Source: a virus
IMG/VR virus record: IMGVR_UViG_3300037119_006434
Coordinates: 1 to 50,022 of that record
Direction: 5' to 3' (one strand)
DNA length: 50,022 nucleotides
Below the pieces are notes generated by a model, which was not told the DNA's origin, did no database searches, and saw nothing but the letters and a program-made list of their open reading frames with translations. A program made the translations under genes and the position numbers. This document shows, one piece after another, positions 34,787 to 44,600 of the stretch (positions are counted from its first letter, which is position 1; the number at the start of each line of letters is the position of its first letter).

Positions 34787-34951
34787 CTATCCCTGGATTG
34801 CGAACCCGAAGGTCTTCCAGCCCAGGAGGGCCAGGAGCACCCAGACCAAGAGGCTGCCGCCGAGTTGGAGCCTGGTGGCCGGGGTATAGGACCACCAGGC
34901 CAGCAGCAACCAGACAAACATGATCAACCAGAAGATCAGTCCTATTGGCAT
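34787..34951 (-). CDS. 54-residue membrane protein
   Basis: Two hydrophobic helices, MPIGLIFWLIMFVWLLLAWW and GGSLLVWVLLALLGWKTFGF, joined by SYTPATRLQL. A small two-span protein inside the late operon may be a second holin candidate. It is packed between the fibre gene and the next gene with 2-9 base gaps. Confidence 0.6.
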   Translation of the reverse strand: MPIGLIFWLIMFVWLLLAWWSYTPATRLQLGGSLLVWVLLALLGWKTFGFAIQG

Positions 34952-34953
34952 GG

Positions 34954-35454
34954 TTAGCCTCCGGCGGCCACGGTCAGGTTGTAGGTGAACTCGATGCGGT
35001 CACCGGCCACCACGTTGACGGCCGCGAACACGGTACGGTCGACCAGGATCCCGGCACTGCTGGCGTTGAAGAGGCCGTGCTCGGTGACCGCAAAGGACCC
35101 GGCGTAGGTGTGGGTGGCAATGGTCTGGTAGACATTCGGGGCGCCGCCTTCGCCTTGGGTCCCGGCATCCCGGGCCTCGGCGATCGGGGACTGCAGCCCA
35201 GTGTCGGCGATGACCTCGGCATTGGTGCCGGTGCCTGAGGCATGGAAGTTGAAGCTGTTGATGAAGGTGGCGACTTGGAAAGCATCCACCAGGGCGTTGA
35301 CGAACACGGTGGTGATGACTCGGTTCAGCACTACTCTTCGGGTGAGGAGCTTATCCCGGCGGTAGTGCTTGACCACGAGTTCGGTCTTGAACACCATGGC
35401 GTGTTCGGGGGTCGGGGCAGTCCGCCAGAACCACTCACGCAGTCGGTTGAGCAC
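34954..35454 (-). CDS. Minor structural protein
   Basis: A 166-residue beta-rich protein with the pattern TTVFVNALVDAFQ, FNFHASGTGTNAEV, NVYQTIATHTYAGSFAVTEHGLFNA, LVDRTVFAAVNVVAGDRIEFTYNL. This pattern is found in minor structural proteins of several environmental tailed phages. Likely a tail or capsid accessory protein. It overlaps its upstream neighbour by 20 bases. Confidence 0.65.
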   Translation of the reverse strand: MLNRLREWFWRTAPTPEHAMVFKTELVVKHYRRDKLLTRRVVLNRVITTVFVNALVDAFQVATFINSFNFHASGTGTNAEVIADTGLQSPIAEARDAGTQGEGGAPNVYQTIATHTYAGSFAVTEHGLFNASSAGILVDRTVFAAVNVVAGDRIEFTYNLTVAAGG

Positions 35455-35716
35455 TCTGAGCCTCCTTTGCCTGGATGTCCTCCTCGGCTTGGAGCTGGAG
35501 GATCAGCTGCTGGAACTGCTGGGCCATGGGGTTGGGCTTGGTGGATACCGCCGGGGGTTTGAGTCTCCGGCCGGTAGCAGTGGCCGCCTGGGAGGTTGCA
35601 ACAGCCTCGGGGTTTTCAACACCCCGGGATTCGAGGATCCGGGCAGTCTGCTGGATGGCGGCCTCAACCATAGGTAGAGGAGTAGCCGGGGTAAGCGCAT
35701 CGACCGGGGTCCTCAC
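35435..35716 (-). CDS. Hypothetical helical protein
   Basis: A 93-residue protein with Pro/Ala-rich segments and a C-terminal helix (AQQFQQLILQLQAEEDIQAK). GTG start directly overlapping the preceding TAG. No family is recognised. Confidence 0.45.
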   Translation of the reverse strand: MRTPVDALTPATPLPMVEAAIQQTARILESRGVENPEAVATSQAATATGRRLKPPAVSTKPNPMAQQFQQLILQLQAEEDIQAKEAQSAQPTA

Positions 35717-35826
35717 TAGTAGCCGCCACGGCTGGCGGGCGGGGCCGGGGTTCGGGGAGCTGACCGCGGGGCAGACCCCTTACGGCTCTTGGGCTTGCTC
35801 TTCGGCTTGGCCTTCACCTTGGCCAC
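35716..35826 (-). CDS. 36-residue lysine-rich protein
   Basis: VAKVKAKPKSKPKSRKGSAP followed by a Pro/Arg/Ser tail ending RGGY. A GTG with AGGAGG 6 bases ahead, although it overlaps the preceding gene by 47 bases. The basic composition fits a DNA- or RNA-coating peptide in the head. Confidence 0.45.
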   Translation of the reverse strand: MAKVKAKPKSKPKSRKGSAPRSAPRTPAPPASRGGY

Positions 35827-36001
35827 GGGCGGCCTCCTGAGGATGAAGATCCTCGAACGAACTGGTAATCAGTTGCCGGCGGGCCTGGCGGCGGAGAGCT
35901 AGGAACTGACCCATGCCGATGAACCCCTGAGGGGCGACTACCTGTCGCAACGCCTCACTCCTCTCAGAGGGGTCCACCGGCTGGACTGATTTTCCTGCCA
36001 T
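35780..36001 (-). CDS. Hypothetical protein
   Basis: A 73-residue protein, MAGKSVQPVDPSERSEALRQ at the start, then helical with FIGMGQFLALRRQARRQL and a Gln/Glu-rich C-terminus. AAGGAG lies 7 bases before the ATG. It follows a 134-base gap (36002-36135) that holds GC-rich partial hairpins and no gene. Confidence 0.5.
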   Translation of the reverse strand: MAGKSVQPVDPSERSEALRQVVAPQGFIGMGQFLALRRQARRQLITSSFEDLHPQEAARGQGEGQAEEQAQEP

Positions 36002-36135
36002 GGTATACTCCTTAGCCGGGGACCCCCGGCGGGTGAAGGCAGAGGAGCCTGGACGAGACTCCCCTCACCTGGCCCACCGAGGGCCCGGGCGGGTTCCACA
36101 GGCTGCCCCAGGCCCTAGGAGCCGCCGCTTGGGTT

Positions 36136-36951
36136 CTACTCTAGAGAGTAGATGACAGTGGACATGGCGCCGGCGGCTCCCACCCGGGCTACCTTGCCGA
36201 CGATGTCGTTGGTGAAGGCGGCCACGGCCGCGACTGCTCCCGTGGCTCCCAAAGCGGCCACCAGGTCACCGATGACTACGGTACCGCTGGTCAGGGCCGG
36301 GCCTTCACCCTTGACCAACCCCCAGAAGTAGTCGCCGGCGGGGATGGCAACCATCGAGGCTGCTACCACCCGGGCGGTTGGCGTGGCGACGTGGGCGATA
36401 AGGTTGCGGTAAGGGTTGGCATTCAAGGCCACGGTATGGGTACCCACGGCCAGGGGCCGGCGGATTCGGTCATAGAGGGTGGCTACAAAGGTAGCGCCGG
36501 TCGCTGCCACGGCGGTGTCCTTGATTCGGTAGACATCGCCGAGGCCCAGGGCGCCGGTGATGACAACCAGCAGGCCGCCGCGGTAGTCGCCGACGGCGAT
36601 CGGGGTGGTACCGCCGTTGACTAGGGTCAGGATGGTGTCGCCGACTGCTGCGGGGAGGGACAAGGCCAGGCCGGAGTGGTCGGCCGCAGGCACAGGCATT
36701 TGGAGGACGGTCCCGGGCAGGAGGGCTCCCGCGGCCCCGTTCTTGCAGTACCGCCAGCGTTGGCCGAGGGCGAGGTCCTCGACCATGCTGCCGAGGGGGT
36801 ACTTCTGGTTGAGGGACTCGGCCCAGAGGTCGGGGTCGGCGATCTCCCCGTTGACGAGCAGGTCATCCTTCGCCCGGCAGAAGTACCGGCCGTCGGAGTC
36901 GATGACATCGTGGGTGTAACGAACCGCCGCGGGGAATGCAGTGAGAACCAT
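36136..36951 (-). CDS. Accessory capsid (decoration-like) protein
   Basis: A 271-residue protein directly after the major capsid gene (12-base gap). It is beta-rich with many Gly/Ala/Val, such as ALGQRWRYCKNGAAGALLPG and VGDYRGGLLVVITGALG, as in surface or cement proteins. The call rests on position and composition; no diagnostic motif exists. Confidence 0.6.
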   Translation of the reverse strand: MVLTAFPAAVRYTHDVIDSDGRYFCRAKDDLLVNGEIADPDLWAESLNQKYPLGSMVEDLALGQRWRYCKNGAAGALLPGTVLQMPVPAADHSGLALSLPAAVGDTILTLVNGGTTPIAVGDYRGGLLVVITGALGLGDVYRIKDTAVAATGATFVATLYDRIRRPLAVGTHTVALNANPYRNLIAHVATPTARVVAASMVAIPAGDYFWGLVKGEGPALTSGTVVIGDLVAALGATGAVAAVAAFTNDIVGKVARVGAAGAMSTVIYSLE

Positions 36952-36963
36952 GCTGTACTCCTG

Positions 36964-37989
36964 TCAGCTCAGGGTCACGGGAGCGTCGGTGATGTCCATG
37001 ATGGCGCCGATGGCCTTGGTGGATCCATTGGCCAGGGCGGTGTAGGCGACCAGGCGGATGCCGCCGGCGTCAAAGTCCTCGAGTACCTCAAACTCTATCA
37101 CGTCGAAGAAGTTGGGTCCGCCGGTACCGTCTCCGATGAGGAGGTTCAGGCCGCCGTCCTCGATCTGACCAAGCCGGCAGGCAAAGATGCTGTATTGGAT
37201 GACACCGGTGGTGTACTTTGCCCGGGCGGTACGGGGGATGGCCAGGGCCCCGGTGTTCGCCTGCTCAGCCACAAAGTAATCGGAGTAGTAGATCGGGACG
37301 CCACCATACGCTGGCACCCGCATCCCGAAGTCGCTCGGCATCCAGCCGATGCCGGAGGACCCGACGAAGAAGTTGGCCGCACCGGAGTTCACACCAAACA
37401 TCGCGGCGTCGGAGATGCGGTTGTGGATTGCTCTCGACGTATAGTACATGTCGGGCTTGGGCTTGACCCGCTCCTCGAGAGCCCGGAGCGAGAACGGCCC
37501 GGTCATCCTCAGGGGGACCTCGCCGCCGTCGATGACCATAGTGGTGTCGACCAACGCGTGGAGCCCATCGAAGGACTTGGCGTTGACTCGGACATCGCCG
37601 TAGACCAGGCCATCTTCGATGGTCCTCATGCAGCCCTTGGCGAGTTGGGAGGTCATGACCGCTCGGTATTCGTTGGGGTTCCTGTAGGTGAGCTGTCGCA
37701 TTCGGTCGAGGGCGTCCTGCCTGACCACCCTCTTGAGGGCGGCCTCGACCTGAGGCCCGTATTCCACGTCTGACCGCCAGGCAATCTGCTCCAATTCGCC
37801 GATGAAGTCGGCCCCGGGAAGGGTCTTTTCGCGGTTCCACTTCAGCGAGATGGAGTTGATCTGCGTGACTGGAAGTTTCTGGAGAAGCTGTCCCTCTTCG
37901 TACACTTCCTGGACGATGCCGGCCAGGAGAGTGCTTTGGGTCAGCTTGTTGGCTTCGTCAATGGACGCCCAATGGGCGATGATTGCCAA
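36964..37989 (-). CDS. Major capsid protein
   Basis: A 341-residue protein with the order expected of an HK97-fold shell protein: helical N-arm (IAHWASIDEANKLTQSTLLA), E-loop-like strand with PVTQINSISLKWNREKTLPG, a spine helix (RQDALDRMRQLTYRNPNEYR), then FDGLHALVDTTMVIDGG and late strands with GGVPIYYSDYF. It follows the scaffold gene by 11 bases under the same promoter, which is the standard arrangement for capsid genes. Confidence 0.82.
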   Translation of the reverse strand: MAIIAHWASIDEANKLTQSTLLAGIVQEVYEEGQLLQKLPVTQINSISLKWNREKTLPGADFIGELEQIAWRSDVEYGPQVEAALKRVVRQDALDRMRQLTYRNPNEYRAVMTSQLAKGCMRTIEDGLVYGDVRVNAKSFDGLHALVDTTMVIDGGEVPLRMTGPFSLRALEERVKPKPDMYYTSRAIHNRISDAAMFGVNSGAANFFVGSSGIGWMPSDFGMRVPAYGGVPIYYSDYFVAEQANTGALAIPRTARAKYTTGVIQYSIFACRLGQIEDGGLNLLIGDGTGGPNFFDVIEFEVLEDFDAGGIRLVAYTALANGSTKAIGAIMDITDAPVTLS

Positions 37990-38000
37990 GGTACCCGCTC

Positions 38001-38609
38001 CTACTCATTGTTACCGCCTCGAACTCGGCGACCCTCGCCGGCTTCATACCCGGCTAGGATCTTGGCGCGACCAGTTAGCGGGGCTCCGGTCCCGGCGCCA
38101 TTCCCGCCCGCCGAGAACCGTCTCGTGGGGGATTGACCCACCGGGGCCTTGGCCAAAGCTTCGGTTAGAAGCTCCAGCTGCTCCAGCTTGTAGTCCTTCA
38201 CGTCCTCAGCCTTGTACCCATATTTGGAGACAAGGTCTGTCCTGAGGCTCGTGGCCAACCGATCGTTCAATCGGTTACGGCTTTCTTCGGCCGCCGCGGC
38301 CTGGGAGCGAAGCTGCTCGACCTCTTGCACGGTCTCCTTGGCTTTGTCTAGTTCGGCCTGGATGGTTTCGAGCTGGACTTTTGTGGCGGTGCCCTCCCTC
38401 TGCGCGGTGTCTAGCTGGCCCTTGAGGGTTTGGACCTCACGATCCACTCTCTCCTTCTGGGCCTTGACTGCCATGAGGTCGGTCTCGGGGACCATCTTTG
38501 GCCCCGGGGTGGGTGGCGGCTCGGCGGCCGGGGGTTCAGGCGGGGTGCCGCCGGCCGGCGGGTTGCTCTCCCACATCGGCTGTGGTCTGGTTCTAAATAG
38601 CTGTACCAT
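38001..38609 (-). CDS. Capsid scaffolding protein
   Basis: A 202-residue protein: a proline-rich N-terminus (about 15-40), a long charged coiled coil (about 45-115, AVKAQKERVDREVQTLKGQL and following), and a basic C-terminus (GRAKILAGYEAGEGRRVRGG). This is the usual form of a scaffold, whose basic end contacts capsid protein. ATG 38609 has AAGGAGG 12 bases ahead and its own promoter. Confidence 0.8.
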   Translation of the reverse strand: MVQLFRTRPQPMWESNPPAGGTPPEPPAAEPPPTPGPKMVPETDLMAVKAQKERVDREVQTLKGQLDTAQREGTATKVQLETIQAELDKAKETVQEVEQLRSQAAAAEESRNRLNDRLATSLRTDLVSKYGYKAEDVKDYKLEQLELLTEALAKAPVGQSPTRRFSAGGNGAGTGAPLTGRAKILAGYEAGEGRRVRGGNNE

Positions 38610-38629
38610 TGGGGCTTCTACCTCCTTGT

Positions 38630-38658
38630 ATTGTACTCTATGGGATCGAGGCTGTCAA
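38630..38658 (-). promoter_or_regulatory. Leftward promoter for scaffold and capsid
   Basis: On the minus strand TTGACA (38658-38653), 17 bp, TACAAT (38635-38630), then ACAAGGAGG before the scaffold ATG at 38609. The promoter spans the last codons and stop of the giant virion gene, giving capsid genes extra transcription. Confidence 0.85.
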
Positions 38659-41600
38659 CATCTGCTGAGAGCTATTGGGGCGCCATTGGATGGGCTCCGC
38701 CCCGGGGCGGTGCTCGGCGATGAGCTGGTTGTAGACCTTCACGGCCTCGGGGGAGAGTACCTTATCGGTCTTACCCCAGAAGAGGAGAGCGGCGTCAAGG
38801 TTTGGGTCAGCCATGCGGAGATTGTTTCTGAAGGTGGTCATGGTCCGGTTAAAGTGCGCTAGGACTGGCTGGCCCCGGGCATCCACGGCACTTTGGAGCC
38901 GCTGCTTCTCGGCGGTGTCGGCGGTGCGGAACTGATTAATCACGGCTTGTTGGTCAGCTGGGAGCTGCTGGATCACGACGTTGCGGATGTTGCGGTACGC
39001 GGCGAGGTAAGCCTTGGAGTGCTGCCATTGGAGGCGTTGGGTATCAGTCCACTCGGCCTGGATTCTGGCGAGGAACCGCTGCTGAACCCCCGGCTCCATG
39101 GCATTGACTAAGGTGTCGAGTTTCTGGAAATATTGGTCATAGTCAGGGCGGAGGATTCCATCTTCATCCTGCCGCTGCTCGGGCCGGATTTGGTAGTACT
39201 CCCAGAGGAGTTCCTGGCCCGGGCTAAAGGTGGGGACTAGGATACCGTGCTCACGGTAGAAGTCCTCACGCTCTTTGCGGGATTTGGGCACCCCGGCATA
39301 CTGCATGGTCTGGCCAATGGCATCCTGGGCAGCCTGGGCCCGGGTGTAGGTATCGGCGAGTTGATTGCGGTATTCGTCGGGGGTTAGTTTCCCGGCCTTG
39401 AATTCCTGATCCAGCTGCTGGGTGGATTTGGCCAGGAGTACATCCCGCCCGGCTTCATCCTTGCCACGGAAGCCTTGGGTTCTCAGGGCCTCCTGTACGG
39501 ATTCAACATCCCGGTAGTAAGACTGAATGATGGTCTGCTGCCGGCCCAGACTGCTTGGGACCAGGGGGGTGGTTTGGGGCCGGAGAAACCCTCTCATCTT
39601 GTCGAAATACTCAGCCCTCACCCACTGCTGGAGGGGGTCTGCCGGGTAGATATCGGAGAACCTTTTGCCGGTGACCGGCTGGGCCTTGTCGATGGCTTCC
39701 ATCTCGGTCAATGGTACCCCACTTAGGGCCGAGTCGGCTTCCTTGAGGGCCTGGTGTAAGGCTACCTTCTGAGCACCTCGGAGCCTAAACATCCCTACTT
39801 GGGAGTCGAGAGTCCCGGCCACAAACCACACTCTCTGCTCGGCGGCATTCCAGGCGGACTGTTCAGCCGGGGTGAGGGGAACCCGGGCCTGGAGCTTGGC
39901 GTAGATTCTATTGCCTAGGTCGCCGTCGCCGGTCTGCTCTCCTACTTCTTGGATTACCCGGAATTCTCTGAACCGGTCGGGGAACAGCTGGTCATTGATG
40001 GTGCGGCGGGTGGCGTCGGGGATCGGCGCGGTGTTGATGACCCCGAGGAAGGTATTGGCCCATGGTGGCATGATTTCGCCGGATTGGAGGTTAGTCCCGC
40101 CAAAGTATGCCAGGGGAGCAGTGACGTGGATGCCGGGGTAGAACCCAGCCCGGCTCATGCGGTCAACGACCCCGGTGACGGCCTCGGGGAACTGGTCGTA
40201 ATACTCGGGGGTATCACGCATCATCAGGCGACGGAAGCCTCCCATGGCTACACCGCCACGGAGGGGATTGATCTGGAAGTTAGTGCCCGGGACCGTGATG
40301 TACCCCTCGTCGGTGTTCTCCATGTACTTGCCCCAGGTGAGGAGGGTCGAGGGTCGGCGGGCGGCGGTGCGGAGGAGCCAGGGGAACCGCTCTTTCTCGT
40401 AAATCCAGAAGGGGTAGAAACCTTTCATGACCGCGTCGAACATGTTCTGGTTACTATAGTCTGGGAAATCCCGGGCATACTCCACATTAGCCTGGTCCAT
40501 GGCACCCCGGCGGGACTGTTGCCAGGCGGCCTGGTCCCAGGTCTTACCCCGTTGCTGGAAGGCGGCGGTGGTTGCTGCATCCCGAGCTTCTACCGCCCGG
40601 GCTCGTTGAGCTTGGAGGTCTAGGATGGTATCGTTGGGGAGGTTGCCGCCGAGAACCTGGCTCTCTAGGGAGGTGATATTGCGCTGGTGTTCGGCGGCGG
40701 CTTGGGTGTGGCGGACGGCCGCGCCGGCGGGGTCTCTAAGGTCCTCGAGGTTCCGGGCGGCTTGCTCGATGAAATCGTTGAGGTGGTTGTGGGCGTTGGC
40801 GGGGAGCCCGGCGGTGGTCATTTCGCCAACCAAGTCGCCGGCCAGGCCACGGAACATCGCGGCGGAGGGGAGGTCAACGTTGCCGACCTTGACCTCGGAC
40901 TTGTCGAAGTTGGTGAGGGAGTTGCGGGTCTTACCGATGGATTCGGGGAAGACCACTCTCACGGTGTGGGCGCCAAGGTCGGAGTTAACCCCACCGATAT
41001 GCTTGATACCCTCGAACCCCTGCTGGGCTAGCCAGTCGTTGACTGAGGTTGGGGATGGTGGGATATTATCTATCTGTGAGTGGAGATCCCTAAGCTGGGC
41101 CTGCCAGAAGGACGGGTCCACCCTCATCTGTTCCATGGTTAATTTCTCTAGTGGGTCAAGGGTGGATATGTCAATAGCTGGGTTTGCGGCGATTTCTAGG
41201 CGAGTTTCAAGGTCATGGGCGGAGATTAATAGGTTATGTTTGTAGGTGTTAGGCCGTTCATGGATCATTCTCTCCATGTGACGGTAGAATGCCTCGGCCT
41301 CGTTGACCTCACCATTGGGTAATACCAGACCATGGGATTCTCGGGGATGAAGGTAGCCGGAGGATGCTTGACCCTTGAGATCGGTAAGGTACTCCTCGAA
41401 CTCGTCCCTGGTCCCAGGGAACTGCGCCTCGGCCTTGTCTAGCAGGCCGGCGGGGACCGGGGCGGAGAAGTCCCCGGGGATTAGCTCTAGGTCCCTAAGA
41501 GCCGCCTTACCCCGAGCAATCTTAGCGTCAAGTTGGTCGAGGAAATCACTGTGTTGCTGACGTTGGTTCGGGGTCATCCGGTCGATTTCTTCCGCCTGAA

Positions 41601-44600
41601 TTTCTAGGCGGAAACTCTCTAGATCGTCGACCCCACGTCTGATGTCTTCTGGGTCATTTCTCTGGATCGCAGACTCGAAGTTGAGGTCCCGGGCTCGGTC
41701 ATATAGGGTCTGCCGCTCGTTCTCCAGGGCGATGATCTGGTCTCGGGCCCCGGGTGTATCTTGGAGATCAATGAGCTGGTCACCAATGTCACGGAGCCTG
41801 TTGCCAATCTGGCCTAGTTCCTGGCCGATTTCTGGCGGGGCTTCCTCAAGGGGAGGAGCCGTGGGCCGGTCCCAGGTCTCGTGGGTCATCCCCCCGGTAA
41901 CATCATAGAAGTTCATGTTCTCGGGGATGTCGAGGACCCGGGTCTGTGGGGTTACCTGGGCCTCGACCTCAGCGAGATGTTGCCGGGCGGATGCTAACCT
42001 AGCCTGGGCATCCTCGGTTCGGGAAGTCCCCGGCACGAACTCAGCACCCTGCTCTGCTAGTTGTACCCGGCGGAGTTCCTGCTCAAGGTCCGAGACTCTA
42101 ACCCGGGCTCCTGATAACCCTGCCATCGCGTAGCCTTCGGTGATCCCGGGCTTACCAATGAATGGAGCGTCGGTAGTGTAGAACCCCTTGCCGTATTGGC
42201 CGGAGATCATGGTGCCTGGGTCAATGGCGCCGTAGGTAGCCGGGGTGCCGTGGGCAGAGCGGATCCATCCCGGCGGCTTGGTCCACCGAACTATTGTCTC
42301 GCCGCTTGGGTTCAGGCTCACACTTCGGAGGAGGTTGTCATAGACCTGACCAAGGGTATTCTCGGTGAAGCCGAAGTCCGCGGCCTTTTGACCCAGGCCG
42401 TCGGCGAGGTGCTCGGCCTGGACCAGGTGCTTCTCGATGAAGGCACGGCGGGATTGGAGAGTCATGCTGATGGGCTCGACCATCTGGTGGATCAAGGCGC
42501 TGGGGAGGCTGTTGTACATGCGGGAGACATCGATGGGGGTGAGGGTGCCATTGCCGGGGAGTTGTATGGAGCCGGGGGTGTGGGGGATGCCAAAGGAGGC
42601 GGCTAGTTTGTCGGTGATATCCCGGGCTTCCATCTCGATTTCGGCGTGGCGGTGGTGATGACGGTCCCAAGCTTCTCGAACCAGAGCCCGGTGCTGGGTG
42701 TAGCTGCCAGAGCCTTTGACGAATACTTCCTCGTGCCGGGTTTCCTCGGCGAGCCTGGCCTGGCGGATGGAGTCAACTTCACGGTTGAACAGCTTCAGCC
42801 AGCGGCTGAAGAGGTCTTGCTGGGCCGGGGTGTAGCCCATGGCCGGGTCGCGGATTCTGTCCATGAGCCGGGTCGAGGCCGCCGCGTAGGTTTGGCCGAG
42901 TTTATCGGTGAGACTGGTGAGGGATTCGAGGCCATGGGAGAACAGTTGTCTCCTCTCGGCAGTGCCTAACTCATCGCCGCGGTTGACCATGGACTCCATG
43001 ATGTGGGTGGTTGAGGTTTCCATGGACATGAGGGTGTTGTCCATGGTGGTTAGCATGGACACGACATCTTCGGGGTGCTCAGGGTGAAAGCCGAGGAGTT
43101 CGCGGCGAACCTGGTCAGCGACATGAGAGTGGTATTCTAGTTGGCCCATGACGCTTTGGTCCCACCAGCTGAGTCTTACTCGTTCTAGGTAGGACAGCAT
43201 GTTAGTGGTGGTTTCGGCGGCGTTACGGCCGAGTTGGAACTCGCCGGTCTGAACACCGTGGAGGATAGCCCGGCTATGCATCTCGCCGAGTTGGGGGTAC
43301 CGGCTGATGACCTTGACGAAGGCGTTGGTGATGTTGGTGTTCACCAGATCGGCGTGGGTCATCTTCATCGCCCGGATGGTTCGGGGATCTACCATCAAGG
43401 CAAAGGTGTTGAGTTTCTGTTGGATGGAGCGTTTGACATCGGTGGTGAGGGTGTCTTTCAGTGGGGTGTCGTTGATGTCCCCGACGGCTCCTAGGATCGC
43501 CTTGAATTCTTCGGGGTTGGAGCCTGCCAGGGACTGGATCCACTTGTTGTAGAGGTAGTAGTTTTCCTGGCGGCGGGTCACCCCCTGCCAGGCTTCCCCC
43601 CAATGGGCCAGGGAGTAGAATTGCTTGGGGACGTGGGCCTCGATCCAATCAGCGGCACGGGTGCCACGGCCTTGGAGGAAGCCGGAGCGCAGGGTGTCGG
43701 GGATGCCCCGGGTAATGCCGGGGAGACGGCCTTCTCGGGTGTTCAGGCCGATGAGGACCTGGGTGGGGTTATCGGGCAGGGAGGCGAGGACTGGGAGGCT
43801 GCCTTGGAAGGCATCGGACAACGCCCCGATGATTGCTTGTTTGTTGGGGATGTCACCGGTGGCGGCGTGGAACATGTGGCCGAGGTCGAGGCTGGTGGCG
43901 TACCACTGGGAGCCGGGGGCCCCGGGGAAGGGGTTGACCCCGCCGAGGAACATCCTCTGGGCGTTTTCTTCGACGTTGACCGGGCCGTAGAAGGTATAGA
44001 ATAGGTTGTGCCGACTCGCGGACATGACCATGCGGTTCATGAACGAGATCACCGGCCAGCGGGCGGCCTGGTCCTGCCAGCGTTGGAGATGGTTGACGAT
44101 GCCCTCGGAATGGGACATCTGGTAGCTGGGGTGTCGGTAGAGGTTTAGGAGGCTCTCCTCATGCTTGTTGCCAAAATCTTCGAGAGCACGGTTTGGGTTA
44201 GCGGAAGGGTTCACGGCGCCATCGGTTGGCCGGCGGGTGAAGGGGGCTAGACCTGAGTCAAAGGTACCTTTCTCGAACCGGCGCATCCAGTTACGGATGA
44301 TCTGGTTGTTGGTAAGGACCTTATCGCCGATCTTGGTGGTGACGGCGGGATCTATACCCAGGGCGGCGGCAATTCGGTTAGCGATTTCGGGGCGTTTGTA
44401 GAAGGAGCCGCGGCCGATGTTGGAATATATGGCGTCGGTGATATTGTGGAGAACTACTTTGGTTTCTTCTGGAGCGAGTTGTACCCCGAGGGATTTGATC
44501 AGTGGGGAGAGGTCGGCGTGGACCGGGGCCCCGGTTCTTGTACCTACCCGGGAGATGAAGGGTGGGGTGAATCCGGTCTGGAAGATGAACAGGCCAAGGC

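Noticed and set aside
36002-36135. Possible terminator between accessory capsid gene and the next late gene
   Set aside because: GC-rich blocks pair only with interruptions and no T tract follows on the minus strand; too weak to call.
41150-41174. TTGACA on the minus strand inside the giant gene
   Set aside because: At 17 bp the -10 position reads CTAGAG, no gene starts nearby, and one such hexamer is expected by chance in 8 kb of coding DNA.
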